Below, piece by piece: positions 17,561-27,346 of a stretch of 50,088 bases of DNA; position 1 is the first letter of the stretch, and each line of letters opens with the position of its first letter. The translations under genes and the position numbers were made by a program. This DNA comes from Candidatus Epulonipiscium sp. (GTDB taxonomy: Bacteria > Bacillota > Clostridia > Lachnospirales > Cellulosilyticaceae). The notes below the pieces were generated by a model. It did not search any database and was not told the DNA's origin. It saw only the letters and a program-made list of their open reading frames with translations. Where the stretch lies: assembly GCA_012518255.1 (NCBI GenBank), contig JAAYSX010000058.1:1-50088 (forward strand), read 5' to 3'.

Positions 17561-18436
17561 ATGAATAAAAGAAATTTAAAAAGTTATGAAACGTCCTACT
17601 TATTTCTTGTTACTTTTTTGATTACCCAAATCTTTTTGATATTTATTAATATATATTATACACAAACCTTTCCTATTGAAAATTTTACTGTTGTTGTAAT
17701 CCAGTTATTATCTATACTATTATCTTATTTTATTGGGATAGTTCCAGCAGCTCTTTTTTCTATAATATATGTAGTAGCTTACATATTTTATATTATGACT
17801 GGTGAACAAAACATTAATATCGTAACATATATATTATTGTTTTTTGTTCCCCTATCAACAATTTATGCTGGCAACATGAATCAATCAAGGAAAGAAATAA
17901 TAAATGATTTGCATAAGTTAGAAAAACTAGAAAATATACAGCTAAAAATGGATCCACGTACTAATCTTGAAAACGAATATGCCTTTAAGGACTTATTATC
18001 AAAATATAGTAACTTGGCATATAGGTATCCAGAGTATACATTTTCAGTATCTATGTTTAGGCTAGAATTTGTTGAGACCTTAAGAACATTACTTGATGCA
18101 AAAGAATTTGGCAAATTAATAGAGGATATAGCAGAGGTAATTCAAAGTAGTATAAGAGAGGAAGATTCTAAATTTATTGTAAGCAATGATAGGTTTATTA
18201 TTATTACCCCAATGACTTCTTATGATAACATAAAGCCAGCTGTTAGAAGGGTGGTAGAAGCTAGTAGGAAGTTTAGTATCAAGAATAAAGATGGCGACAT
18301 AGTTGATATTGTTCTAAAGGTAGGTGGCTTGGATTATTCTAAGGAAAGGCATGACTTATTTAAGGACCATAAACAGATATTACTAGAACTTCAAAGGGAA
18401 ACAGAGGTTGATGTCTATGGAGAATATGCTAAGTGA
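17561..18436 (+). CDS. YdaK-like membrane protein with degenerate GGDEF domain, probable c-di-GMP receptor
   Basis: A 291-residue protein with four hydrophobic segments (about 12-110), a short coiled linker and a GGDEF-like domain (about 130-285). The catalytic motif is lost (SNDRF, 208-212, instead of GGDEF), but the inhibitory RxxD site is kept at the correct five-residue spacing (REED, 199-202). That is the hallmark of c-di-GMP receptors such as B. subtilis YdaK, Listeria PssE and the GGDEF domain of PelD. Size and topology match YdaK. The next genes encode a membrane protein, a GT2 synthase and a BcsB-like protein. I infer that c-di-GMP binding here activates polysaccharide synthesis. GGGGGAAG precedes the start. 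Confidence 0.88.
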   Translation: MNKRNLKSYETSYLFLVTFLITQIFLIFINIYYTQTFPIENFTVVVIQLLSILLSYFIGIVPAALFSIIYVVAYIFYIMTGEQNINIVTYILLFFVPLSTIYAGNMNQSRKEIINDLHKLEKLENIQLKMDPRTNLENEYAFKDLLSKYSNLAYRYPEYTFSVSMFRLEFVETLRTLLDAKEFGKLIEDIAEVIQSSIREEDSKFIVSNDRFIIITPMTSYDNIKPAVRRVVEASRKFSIKNKDGDIVDIVLKVGGLDYSKERHDLFKDHKQILLELQRETEVDVYGEYAK

Positions 18437-19091
18437 TCAATCTTCAGTGGGCTATAATTTAAAACAATGTTTTTATATTATAGAGCCGGGTCAAGATAGT
18501 GAAGAAATATATAAGGATATAGTAACTTTATATGACTTATCTATACCCGTAGTAATTGTTATAGACCCTAATGATAAAATCCATAATAATGTTATAAAAA
18601 TTCTTGAAACCTTGCAGGTGGATAAGCAGATTAATTTACTTCTTAAAAAAACTGATATGATAGATAAATCCTATTTCTTACTTAATGAGTATAATAAAAG
18701 ATTAACTATATCAGGTGGCTACTACCAAACAGATAGTCAGGCAGTTTATATAGGGGAAGATGAGATAGCTTTTAACATTGTAGATATAGGCCAGCCCCTT
18801 GATACGCTATCGCAGATAAATATAAAAAAGGATACAAAAGATAATATAGGACTAGTAATTACAAGGAATAATTATAATATAAGTGCTTTATTATTAGCAT
18901 TTAATGAACTAGAGGGTGAAAATTTACATCTTGGAAGTTACCAGGAGGAATTTGAACAAGCAAATATGCTGTGCAGGGCTATAGCTAGTATTGGGGATAT
19001 TACATTAATATTTTTTTCTATTAGTATTATAGTTTTTTTGGCTGCTATAATAATATTTAAAAGGTGGTCTAAGGAAAGATTTATAGATTAG
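18417..19091 (+). CDS. Unknown protein of exopolysaccharide locus, C-terminal membrane anchor
   Basis: A protein of about 224 residues that I do not recognise. It has no signal peptide, a mixed alpha/beta N-terminal part (about 1-180, with a hydrophobic VVIVIDPNDKI strand) and a single C-terminal helix (about 193-215) followed by KRWSKERFID. It overlaps the preceding gene by 20 bases in another frame, which suggests translational coupling. I chose the ATG at 18417 because AGAGG lies nine bases upstream; a TTG at 18408 and ATGs at 18411 and 18426 are alternatives. Its place between the receptor and the GT2 gene corresponds to ydaL in Bacillus, but I see no similarity to the deacetylase-like YdaL. 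It may be a subunit of the synthase. Confidence 0.7.
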   Translation: MENMLSDQSSVGYNLKQCFYIIEPGQDSEEIYKDIVTLYDLSIPVVIVIDPNDKIHNNVIKILETLQVDKQINLLLKKTDMIDKSYFLLNEYNKRLTISGGYYQTDSQAVYIGEDEIAFNIVDIGQPLDTLSQINIKKDTKDNIGLVITRNNYNISALLLAFNELEGENLHLGSYQEEFEQANMLCRAIASIGDITLIFFSISIIVFLAAIIIFKRWSKERFID

Positions 19092-19100
19092 GTGATGAGA

Positions 19101-20402
19101 ATGCTTAACATATATACTATTATATTTGTTTTATCTGTACTTTCCATATGGAGTTCTGTACTAATTAATATAATCCTTGTTTTTGGTGCAATTGGATATG
19201 TTTCAAATGAGAGAAGAAATAAGGTGGATTTAAATAAATACGATGATAGGCTTCCAAGTGTAACTATAATGATACCCGCCCACAATGAGGGGATGGTAAT
19301 TAAAGATACACTAGAAAGGGTTTTGAATCTGAATTATCCAAGAAGATTGATTCAGATAATCGTAATTAATGATAACTCTTCTGATAATACAGGTGAAGAG
19401 ATTGGCAAGGTAAAGGCCAATAATCATGGCAGAAGTATTAAGGTTATTACTACTAACGAAATCACTGGTGGTAAGGGAAAGGCAAATGCCTTAAATCTAG
19501 CCCTTGGGCAAGCCCTAGGAGAATGGGTCTTTGTTTTGGATGCAGATGCAGCACCAGAAGCAAATACCTTAAAATTTTTAATCACAAAGTCTTTTGAAGA
19601 TAAAAGGTATGGGGCTGTATTTGGCAGAAATAAAGCAAGAAATAGAAATAGGAATTTCCTTACCAAATGTATTAACCTAGAGTTAGTTGCCTCACAAAGG
19701 ATTTTAAACCCTGGGAAATGGCATATATTTAAGCTAGGGCAAATACCAGGGACTAATTTTATAATTAATAGGACCATTCTGGAACAGCTTGGTGGATGGG
19801 ATCCAAGGGCTATTACAGAAGATACAGATTTGGGATTTTCTCTTATGAAAAAAGGCTACTTAATTGCCTATGAAAGTAGGGCGGAGGCGTACCAGCAAGA
19901 ACCTGAGAAGCTTTCAGTATATATTAAACAAAGGACTAGATGGGCTAAGGGCAACTTTTATGTTGTATTTAAAAACCTACCAGATCTATTTTCATCCCTT
20001 GACTGGAGAATAAAATTTGATATAGTTTTATATTGGTTAACCTATGTATGGTTTCTATTGTTTATATTAGTATCGGATATAATCTTTTTAATGAATATCG
20101 GAATTTTTATAACTAGGTTTATAAATCCTAACCTAGATATATTAAATTATATGAACCTAGGTATAAACTTTAATTCCACATTATCATTTATACTCATGTA
20201 TATTATATTTGTTTTACAAATGAATGTGGGATTAGCAAGTGATAAGGGGCAGAGCACATTTGAAAATTTTCTTATATCATGTGTGTCCTACTTCACTTAC
20301 TCCCAGCTTTTTATATGGATAGCCTTAAGGGCAGCCTACTCTTATATAGGTGATGTAATCTATAAAAGGGATGCAAAATGGTATAAAACAGAAAGGTTTT
20401 GA
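19101..20402 (+). CDS. Processive GT2 glycosyltransferase, cellulose-synthase-like (YdaM/PssC type)
   Basis: A 433-residue membrane glycosyltransferase. The N-terminal helix is followed by a family 2 domain with the processive D, D, D, QxxRW set: IINDNSSDNT, LDADAAP, a TED (AITEDTDLGFSL) and QRTRW. Three or four helices close the protein. It has no C-terminal PilZ domain, unlike BcsA, so c-di-GMP control must come from another subunit. The GGDEF-like receptor two genes upstream fits that need. It should polymerise a beta-linked sugar from a nucleotide sugar and extrude it. AGGTGA (19090-19095) favours the ATG at 19101 over the GTG at 19092 or the ATG at 19095. Confidence 0.9.
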   Translation: MLNIYTIIFVLSVLSIWSSVLINIILVFGAIGYVSNERRNKVDLNKYDDRLPSVTIMIPAHNEGMVIKDTLERVLNLNYPRRLIQIIVINDNSSDNTGEEIGKVKANNHGRSIKVITTNEITGGKGKANALNLALGQALGEWVFVLDADAAPEANTLKFLITKSFEDKRYGAVFGRNKARNRNRNFLTKCINLELVASQRILNPGKWHIFKLGQIPGTNFIINRTILEQLGGWDPRAITEDTDLGFSLMKKGYLIAYESRAEAYQQEPEKLSVYIKQRTRWAKGNFYVVFKNLPDLFSSLDWRIKFDIVLYWLTYVWFLLFILVSDIIFLMNIGIFITRFINPNLDILNYMNLGINFNSTLSFILMYIIFVLQMNVGLASDKGQSTFENFLISCVSYFTYSQLFIWIALRAAYSYIGDVIYKRDAKWYKTERF

Positions 20403-20406
20403 AAAT

Positions 20407-22326
20407 ATGAAGAAAATAAAAATATTTATCTATACTATAATTCTATTTACATTATTACCTGTCCCTTATACTATGGCTAATCCAGTGGAGGAAAGTACCT
20501 ATAGCCATAAATGGGAAGAAGATGAGTTAATAGGTGGTTTTAGCCAAATAAGCAAGACATTTTATATAGCAGATAATATGGATGTTAGTGATTTTAATAT
20601 ATCATTAAAAATAAAACCAAGTCCCACCTTAGTTGGGGACTTATCTTCTATTTCAGTTTTATTAAATGGGCTAGAGATAGATTCACTTTTAATAAAGGAT
20701 TTAGACTCCAGTGAGCCTTTAATAATAAAAGTGCCAGCAACTTCAATCCATAAGGGACAAAACACACTATCCATTAAAGGATTTTTAAAATCCACAAGGG
20801 AAAGGTGTGAAATAAATCCAGATATAAACTGGCTTATTATAGAAAAGGATTCCTATTTTAAATTTGACTATTTAAGAACACCAGGTAAATATTTAAATGA
20901 TATTTTTGATAGTACTTATTATTTTGATGGCTTGGAAGGACAAATAAATATTATAGTAGCAGATAAACTAGCCGAGGAAAATTATTCTCAGATATCATCA
21001 TTATCAGCCTTGCTTGGATGGGTAAATAAGAATAAGGGGGAAGACCTAAAAATAAAAACCCTTAGATATTCTGAAATAGAAGGGTTGGCCAAAGAATCCA
21101 TAATAATAGGTACGCCAGACCAGCTTAAATCCTTAGATGAAAGTTTATTTACTGATAAAATATGGGAAGCTGGAGCTAAACAAGGCCTGATTGCCTTAAG
21201 GCAAATAGCCAATAAAAGACACTTTATTATTATGACTTCTAATAATGATCAATTAGGAGTTTTAAATCAGACATTAGGAAAAAAGTCATCATTAGCCCAG
21301 ATGAAGACAGAAACCTATATTTTAGATGAAAATAAGATGGTAAAAAACAAAGAATTCAATACTAACCCAAGCTTAAAAGAATTGGGATATGAAACCGTGT
21401 CCCAGGTAGGTAATGGTATAAAGGATTTTAATTATTACTTTACAATACCAGCTAGTAAAACCTTAACAGATGATAATAAGCTTAGTTTTGCATATAATTA
21501 CTCTTCATTATCTGATTTGGATGAGGCTTATGTAATAGCTTCTATAAATGGGGAAAAGTTTTTAACGAAGGAACTCTCAAAAGAAAGTACTAAGGGAACA
21601 TTGGAATTCTCAATACCAGAACAATATTATGATTATACTGGCTTTAATATTAACCTATCATTTAATTTAAAGCCCAATGTGGAAAACTGTGTAACCCAGA
21701 CCTTTGAAAATGTTTGGATTAGGATAGATAGTGATAATAGTAGATTTGATTTAGATTTAAAAAACAGGCAGGAATACACCCTTTTAAGTAGTTATGGACT
21801 TTTACAAAATGAGGATGGATATTTAGATGGAAATATAAGTTTAGATAATCTTAATGAAATTTCTTTAGATAATATTTCTAACTTTTCATCTCATATTGGA
21901 AGGTTATCTCAGGGTATTAATGGACTATATATTAATCCTATCAGTGACGATGATAGGAATGGTGGAGTAGTATGGTCTATTCAAGGAAATCTTGAGGTTC
22001 CAGGGGGAGACTTTATTCAAAATAATAAATCTTTAGGATCCATTAGTATATCCCCAAGTAATAACAAGCTTTTAATAAAAGGTACAAATAGGGAACAATT
22101 AAATAAAACCATAGAAAGTTATCCTCATGTAATTAACCGGGATAGGATGTTAATCCTACAAGATGGCAAGGTAATAGAATATGCTAAGTTAGATGAAAGC
22201 CATAAAGACATAAGTGAAAACTATCTAGAAAATAGGAAGCCCCAAAAAGAAATTATATTAGCCTTAATGGTGCTGCTGATTTTTACTTTTACTGTATTTA
22301 TTCTTTATTATAAGAAAGTTAAGTAA
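20407..22326 (+). CDS. BcsB-like exopolysaccharide synthase subunit (YdaN type)
   Basis: A 639-residue exported protein. It has a signal peptide (about 1-23), a long beta-rich extracytoplasmic part with BcsB features, and a C-terminal anchor helix (about 610-630) followed by YKKVK. In cellulose synthases BcsB guides the emerging chain outside the membrane. In Gram-positive loci the counterpart is YdaN. Two similar lobes seem present, each combining a carbohydrate-binding-like sheet with an alpha/beta segment. The start at 20407 follows the synthase stop by four bases and yields a clean signal peptide; an earlier ATG at 20371 overlaps the synthase gene. No terminator is evident after it. Confidence 0.86.
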   Translation: MKKIKIFIYTIILFTLLPVPYTMANPVEESTYSHKWEEDELIGGFSQISKTFYIADNMDVSDFNISLKIKPSPTLVGDLSSISVLLNGLEIDSLLIKDLDSSEPLIIKVPATSIHKGQNTLSIKGFLKSTRERCEINPDINWLIIEKDSYFKFDYLRTPGKYLNDIFDSTYYFDGLEGQINIIVADKLAEENYSQISSLSALLGWVNKNKGEDLKIKTLRYSEIEGLAKESIIIGTPDQLKSLDESLFTDKIWEAGAKQGLIALRQIANKRHFIIMTSNNDQLGVLNQTLGKKSSLAQMKTETYILDENKMVKNKEFNTNPSLKELGYETVSQVGNGIKDFNYYFTIPASKTLTDDNKLSFAYNYSSLSDLDEAYVIASINGEKFLTKELSKESTKGTLEFSIPEQYYDYTGFNINLSFNLKPNVENCVTQTFENVWIRIDSDNSRFDLDLKNRQEYTLLSSYGLLQNEDGYLDGNISLDNLNEISLDNISNFSSHIGRLSQGINGLYINPISDDDRNGGVVWSIQGNLEVPGGDFIQNNKSLGSISISPSNNKLLIKGTNREQLNKTIESYPHVINRDRMLILQDGKVIEYAKLDESHKDISENYLENRKPQKEIILALMVLLIFTFTVFILYYKKVK

Positions 22327-22342
22327 ATTGTCTAATATTTAA

Positions 22343-22372
22343 TTGACTTAACTGCTATAAATTGGCTATAAT
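22343..22372 (+). promoter_or_regulatory. Sigma-A promoter of the rubredoxin/rubrerythrin operon
   Basis: TTGACT (22343-22348), an 18-base spacer and TATAAT (22367-22372) lie 43 bases before the start codon. I see no convincing PerR box across it. Confidence 0.75.
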
Positions 22373-22414
22373 GTATAGTAGGATTAATGATTAAACTACT
22401 AAGGAGGGAAGATA

Positions 22415-23035
22415 TTGAGCAAATATATATGTTCCATTTGCAATTATATTTATGAGGGAAACGGTGAAGTTCCAGATGATTTTATTTGCCCCATATGTGG
22501 CGCAGGTAAGGAAGAGTTTTACCAGCAGGACCTGGATGACACCAAGGAAATGCCAATTACTAAGATTGAACTTCCAGAAGATATAAAGGAAATGTCACCC
22601 ATGGAAATAAGTGCTTTATTTAGCAATCTGGCCAGGGGAGCAGAGATGCAATACAAAGATGAAGAGGCAGAGCTGTTTGCAAGCCTTGCTAAATACTATA
22701 GTGATAGGGCAGTAGCCATTGATGGAGACTTTGCTAAGCTAATAGAATTTGTTAAGGAAGATCTTGAAAATAATCTCCCGTATGCAAATGCAAGAGCAGA
22801 AGAAGATGGAGATAGAGGAGCCTTAAGGGCACTTGTTTGGAGTGGAAAGGTAACTAGGATATTAAATTCTATATTAGCACGGTATGAGGAAGAAGGAGAT
22901 GCTATGTTAGAAGGTGCAGGAATCCATGTCTGCACTATTTGTGGATTTATATACATAGGTGATTCACTGCCAGAAGTTTGTCCTGTATGCAAAGTGCCAA
23001 ATTGGAAATTTGCTGAGATAGAAGGGGGAAACTAA
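22415..23035 (+). CDS. Two-rubredoxin protein with a helical middle domain
   Basis: A 206-residue cytoplasmic protein. A rubredoxin-like iron site at each end (CSIC...CPIC at about 6-27; CTIC...CPVC at about 171-191) flanks a helical region of about 120 residues. That region has the size of a rubrerythrin-type domain but lacks its ExxH diiron pattern. It probably shuttles electrons to peroxide- or oxygen-reducing partners, such as the rubrerythrin encoded next. Translation starts at TTG (22415), well supported by AAGGAGG seven bases upstream. The next gene starts one base after the stop, so they are co-expressed. Confidence 0.85.
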   Translation: MSKYICSICNYIYEGNGEVPDDFICPICGAGKEEFYQQDLDDTKEMPITKIELPEDIKEMSPMEISALFSNLARGAEMQYKDEEAELFASLAKYYSDRAVAIDGDFAKLIEFVKEDLENNLPYANARAEEDGDRGALRALVWSGKVTRILNSILARYEEEGDAMLEGAGIHVCTICGFIYIGDSLPEVCPVCKVPNWKFAEIEGGN

Positions 23036-23036
23036 T

Positions 23037-24194
23037 ATGTCAAAAAAATATGCAGTAAGGAATATTCGATTATGTACCAAGGATTGCCTATGTCTTTATG
23101 TTTGCCCAACAGGGGCTTCTAATACAGAAAACAGTATTATAGATGTTTCAAAATGCATAGGATGTGGAGACTGTGCAGATGCATGTAGGTCAGGTGCTAT
23201 TTCTATGGTGCCATTTGAGTATCCACCACAACAGCCAAAGACTGAAGATGTAGTAGATTCTATGAAAGTCTTACTAAGGAGCAAGACAGATCAGTCTAAT
23301 ATGGCATCACAAATTCCAGGGAAGCTTGCCAAGGCAATAGAAATATCAAACTTAATAATGGCTGAAGACATTATTAGGGAATCAGGATATATGCTTCCGC
23401 AAAGCCAGAATACCTTGGATTTTTTAAACTCGCTATTAGATAAAGAACAGCCAGATGATTTTCCAGCTGAGACTGTTCAAAAACTAATAAATATTATACA
23501 AGTAGATAATCAAAAGCAGGAGGAAAAAATTATGGTTAAATATCGTTGTACAGTATGCAATCACATTCATGAAGGAGAATTCCCAGCAGGATTTAAGTGC
23601 CCAGTATGTGGACAACCAGAATCAGCTTTTGAACCAGTAGAAGATAAAGCTAAGAAAGAAAACAAATATGCTGGAACAAAAACAGAAAAGAACCTTATGG
23701 AAGGTTTTGCAGGGGAAAGCCAGGCAAGGAATAAATATACTTACTTTGCACATATAGCTCAAAGAGAGGGCTATGATCAATTAGCAGAGCTTTTCCTAAA
23801 AACAGCAAGAAATGAGCAAGAGCATGCTAGAATCTGGTTTGAAGAATTAGGGGGTATAGGAGATACAGCAGATAACCTATTACAAGCTGCAGAAGGCGAA
23901 AACTACGAGTGGACAGATATGTATGTAAGATTTGCTAAGGATGCTGATGATGAAGGATTCCCAGAGTTAGCAGCTAAGTTTAGAAGGGTTGGAGAAATCG
24001 AAAAAGCTCACGAAGAAAGATATAGAAAACTATTAAAGAATGTAGAGCTTGACAAAGTATTTGAAAAAGAAGAAGAAACTACTTGGGAGTGTAGAGTGTG
24101 TGGACACCTTGTAAATGGTAAGAAAGCACCTGGAGTATGTCCTGTATGTAAATATTCTAAATCATACTTTGAAGTAAGAAAAGAAAACTACTAA
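23037..24194 (+). CDS. Ferredoxin-rubrerythrin fusion protein
   Basis: A 385-residue protein joining a two-cluster 4Fe-4S ferredoxin domain (cysteines in [12 protein letters not shown] and [11 protein letters not shown], about 13-58), a helical linker, and a complete rubrerythrin. The rubrerythrin part has an N-terminal rubredoxin site (CTVC...CPVC, about 171-190). The diiron four-helix domain has [18 protein letters not shown] and EKAHEERY, and a C-terminal rubredoxin site (CRVC...CPVC) closes the protein. It likely reduces hydrogen peroxide, with the ferredoxin part supplying electrons. Residue 166 is an ATG (23532) preceded by a perfect AGGAGG eight bases upstream. A separate 220-residue rubrerythrin may therefore also be made from the same message. 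Confidence 0.88.
   Translation: MSKKYAVRNIRLCTKDCLCLYVCPTGASNTENSIIDVSKCIGCGDCADACRSGAISMVPFEYPPQQPKTEDVVDSMKVLLRSKTDQSNMASQIPGKLAKAIEISNLIMAEDIIRESGYMLPQSQNTLDFLNSLLDKEQPDDFPAETVQKLINIIQVDNQKQEEKIMVKYRCTVCNHIHEGEFPAGFKCPVCGQPESAFEPVEDKAKKENKYAGTKTEKNLMEGFAGESQARNKYTYFAHIAQREGYDQLAELFLKTARNEQEHARIWFEELGGIGDTADNLLQAAEGENYEWTDMYVRFAKDADDEGFPELAAKFRRVGEIEKAHEERYRKLLKNVELDKVFEKEEETTWECRVCGHLVNGKKAPGVCPVCKYSKSYFEVRKENY
23518..23534 (+). promoter_or_regulatory. Internal ribosome binding site and start inside the fusion gene
   Basis: AGGAGG (23518-23523) lies eight bases before an in-frame ATG (23532) at the exact border between the linker and the rubrerythrin domain. It could drive a free rubrerythrin of 220 residues. 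Confidence 0.7.
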
Positions 24195-24206
24195 TTTTAT
24201 AGCTTA

Positions 24207-24257
24207 AAAACCAATCAGACTTAGCAGCTAAAATAGGCGGCAAGCTGATTGGTTTTT
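24207..24257 (+). terminator. Terminator of the rubrerythrin operon
   Basis: Arms AAAAACCAATCAG (24207-24219) and CTGATTGGTTTTT (24245-24257) pair perfectly, and a T-rich stretch follows. Confidence 0.85.
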
Positions 24258-24287
24258 ATTTTGAAACTAACCCTGGAAGGTGAGCTT

Positions 24288-27200
24288 ATGATACCATGCA
24301 AAAAAATAAAAACAGAGTACATAATTTGCATATTAATACTTATAATGGTGGCTACCAGCATTTATAAGAACAATTTACATAAGGTAGATGAAAGATACCT
24401 AGCTAGCCAGGGAGTTTTAGATGCTAGGAAATTAGCAATGGATGAAGTTATACATTTAGATGGTGAATGGGAGTTTTATCCGGGTGAATTTCTGGAACCT
24501 AATCAGGTCAGTAATAATAAAGCTTTTATTAATGTTCCAGGACCGTGGGGGGATAGCTTATCTAATGATGGCCAAAATGAAGGTGCAGGTACATATAAAT
24601 TAACTATAAAGTTACCTGAGGATAATATGTACGCAATAAAGACCCGTACCATACGCTTGGCAAGCAAGGTATACATAAATGGGGAGGAAGTTACAAGTAC
24701 AGGAAAAATCTCTTTAAATAGGGATGACTTTATACCAGAAAGTAAATACAAAACAGGAGTAGCTAGAAGTATAAATAATGAAATTGAGCTTATTATACAG
24801 GTAGCAAACTTTGGATATGATAAAGGGGGTATTTTAAATTCAATAGAATTTGGAAGTTTTGATTCAATAAACAAGGCCAATAATAAGGGGTTTGCCCTAA
24901 ATGTTTTTATGGTTTCTGTATGCTTAATTTTAGCCATATATTATTGTATTATTTATTTTCAAAGAAGGGAAAAGTTATACCTATTATACTTTTCTATAAC
25001 TAATATGCTTATGGCAATATACTTATCTACTATGAAGGAACAGGTACTTAGTCTATTATATCCTTATGATTTTAGGTTAAGATTTAGGATACAGGGCATA
25101 ACTATGATATTAATAACAACATTTTTGCTCAAATTTATAGGTGGTATTTTTGAAGAATATGCCAAAAAAGGATTAATAAAGATTGTTATCATAGCTAATT
25201 ATTTGCTAACGGTAATTATTATATTCACAAGCCCCCAGAAGCTTCCAATATCTATTGGCAGTTTCTTAAAGCTACTTGTAGTTGCCAGTTATATGATAAC
25301 ATATATTTTTATACTTTATATTATATTTAAATCAATACATAACAGGGATGAGTCTTTTGAATATATTATGATAATTGCAACCTCATTTTTTGCCTATTGG
25401 ATACTTATGGCGGTTAAGATAGTCCATGAAGTTGAGCTAGGGAATTTAGATGCTATGTTAATTGTAATAACACTTTTTAGTGTATCTTTTTTTATGAGTC
25501 ATAGGCTACAGTTAGATTATAAAAGAGCAAACAAATTATCAAATGAACTAATAAAGCAAGATAAGTTAAAGGATAGTTTCTTGCAAAGCGTATCTCACCA
25601 GCTCCAGACCCCCCTACAAATTATCCTTAATTTATCTAAAGATTTGCTAGAGGGTAAAGAGGGCACACTAAACTCAGAGCAGTTACAAGACCTTATGTTT
25701 ATTCAAGAAGAGGGAGAAAGGTTAGTTAACCTAGTACAAGACTTATTAGATGCATCACAAATAAAAACAGGAAAGCTTAAATTAAGGCTTGAGCCAATAA
25801 AGATCAATGATGTTATAGAAGAAATCCTAAGAGAAATGAAAATGGTAATACCACCTAGTAAAAACATTATCCTAAAAAATGAGATAGATGATAATTTTCC
25901 TGACTTATATGCAGATCTAAATAAGTTTAGGCAAGTTATTTATAATATAGTAAATAACGCCATTAAATATACCACTGAGGGAGAAATAACTGTATCAGGG
26001 GGCATACTTTCAAATCAAGGTCAGATTATAATTTCTGATACAGGGATTGGGATTAGGGAAGAATCTTATGAAGATATATTTGAGATATTTTACAAAATAA
26101 ATGATAAGGAGGAGCAAGACGGCCTAGGGCTAGGTCTGCCTATTTCAAAACGTATAGTTGAAGATCATGGAGGATATATAGGTGTTAGCTCAATATATGG
26201 GGAAGGTAGTAGTTTTGAGATTAGATTTCCCTTATATAATGAGGAGGTTAAGGAAAATTATGAAACTATTCCTAAGATAGCTAAAAGGGTCAACTACGAT
26301 ATAGGAGAGAATAGGAAAAATAGATTGGGACAGCCTTTGATTCTAATAGTAGATAGTGAAATATCAACTAGCAACATACTATTAGGTGCCATGGATAGTT
26401 TAGAATTAAGTAGTGTACTAGTAAGAAATGGCTTAGATGCCCTTAATTTTATTGAGCACAACAAAGTTGATTTAATTATACTAAATTTTTCCTTGCCAGA
26501 TATACCGGCTGATAGGGTGTGCATGAAAATACGGGAGAACTTCTCCATGGTGGAACTTCCTATTTTAATACTTGCCGGATCAGCAAAAATAGTAGACATG
26601 ATGAAATCTAATGATTATGGGGTTAATGATTTTCAAATAAAACCCATAGATCTTGAAGAATTAAAATCTAGAGTTGTTTCATTACTACTTATGAAAAAAT
26701 CAGCGGAAGATGCGCTGGCTAAGGAAATAAGATATTTCCAATCTCAGATATCACCCCACTTCCTATACAATACTATAAATACGATAATAGGGCTAAGTTA
26801 TATAGATAGTGAAAAAACTAGGAAAGCACTTGAAAACTTATCAATCTATTTTAGGGGTAAGCTGGATATCTACAAAAATGAGGGCTATATAAGCTTAGAT
26901 TCAGAGCTTGAACTTGTCATGGCCTACCTTGAAATAGAGGAGATGAGATTTGGGGAAAGACTTACAGTAAAGTATAGTATTGAGGAAGATTTACTAGCTA
27001 TGATACCCCCACTTACCCTACAACCTATTGTAGAAAATGCAGTACGTCATGGGGTATTAGCTAAAGGTGGAAGCGGAATAATAGAAATAAGTACAAGGGG
27101 ATTAGATGATGGAAATATTTTAATCATAATAGAAGATAATGGCATAGGTATGACAGAAGATGAAAGAGGCAAGCTTTTAAAAGGGGAAAGTAAAGGTATA

Positions 27201-27335
27201 GGATTTAGCAATGTTATAAATAAAATCAAAATGATTAAGGGAGCCAGTATAGATATAGAAAGCAACCTAGGAAAAGGAACAAAAGTTAGTATAGTTATTC
27301 CGAAAACAATGAGTATAAATACTAGTGCTTATTAG
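24288..27335 (+). CDS. 7TMR-DISM hybrid sensor with two kinase modules
   Basis: A 1015-residue membrane sensor. A leading helix, an extracellular jelly-roll-like domain (about 45-190, DGEWEFYPGEF) and seven helices (about 205-400) are followed by three modules. The first is a HisKA/HATPase kinase (H437 in SHQLQTPLQ, DTGIGI, GLGLGLP). The second is a receiver-like domain (about 680-800). The third is a LytS-type kinase (H824 in SPHFLYNT, then a second ATP-binding domain). The receiver has Asn733 where the phosphorylated Asp should be (ILNFSLPD), so it probably cannot be phosphorylated. AAGGTGA favours the ATG at 24288; an upstream ATG at 24249 lies in the preceding terminator. No partner regulator gene is adjacent. 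Confidence 0.88.
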   Translation: MIPCKKIKTEYIICILILIMVATSIYKNNLHKVDERYLASQGVLDARKLAMDEVIHLDGEWEFYPGEFLEPNQVSNNKAFINVPGPWGDSLSNDGQNEGAGTYKLTIKLPEDNMYAIKTRTIRLASKVYINGEEVTSTGKISLNRDDFIPESKYKTGVARSINNEIELIIQVANFGYDKGGILNSIEFGSFDSINKANNKGFALNVFMVSVCLILAIYYCIIYFQRREKLYLLYFSITNMLMAIYLSTMKEQVLSLLYPYDFRLRFRIQGITMILITTFLLKFIGGIFEEYAKKGLIKIVIIANYLLTVIIIFTSPQKLPISIGSFLKLLVVASYMITYIFILYIIFKSIHNRDESFEYIMIIATSFFAYWILMAVKIVHEVELGNLDAMLIVITLFSVSFFMSHRLQLDYKRANKLSNELIKQDKLKDSFLQSVSHQLQTPLQIILNLSKDLLEGKEGTLNSEQLQDLMFIQEEGERLVNLVQDLLDASQIKTGKLKLRLEPIKINDVIEEILREMKMVIPPSKNIILKNEIDDNFPDLYADLNKFRQVIYNIVNNAIKYTTEGEITVSGGILSNQGQIIISDTGIGIREESYEDIFEIFYKINDKEEQDGLGLGLPISKRIVEDHGGYIGVSSIYGEGSSFEIRFPLYNEEVKENYETIPKIAKRVNYDIGENRKNRLGQPLILIVDSEISTSNILLGAMDSLELSSVLVRNGLDALNFIEHNKVDLIILNFSLPDIPADRVCMKIRENFSMVELPILILAGSAKIVDMMKSNDYGVNDFQIKPIDLEELKSRVVSLLLMKKSAEDALAKEIRYFQSQISPHFLYNTINTIIGLSYIDSEKTRKALENLSIYFRGKLDIYKNEGYISLDSELELVMAYLEIEEMRFGERLTVKYSIEEDLLAMIPPLTLQPIVENAVRHGVLAKGGSGIIEISTRGLDDGNILIIIEDNGIGMTEDERGKLLKGESKGIGFSNVINKIKMIKGASIDIESNLGKGTKVSIVIPKTMSINTSAY

Positions 27336-27346
27336 GATACATGGGA

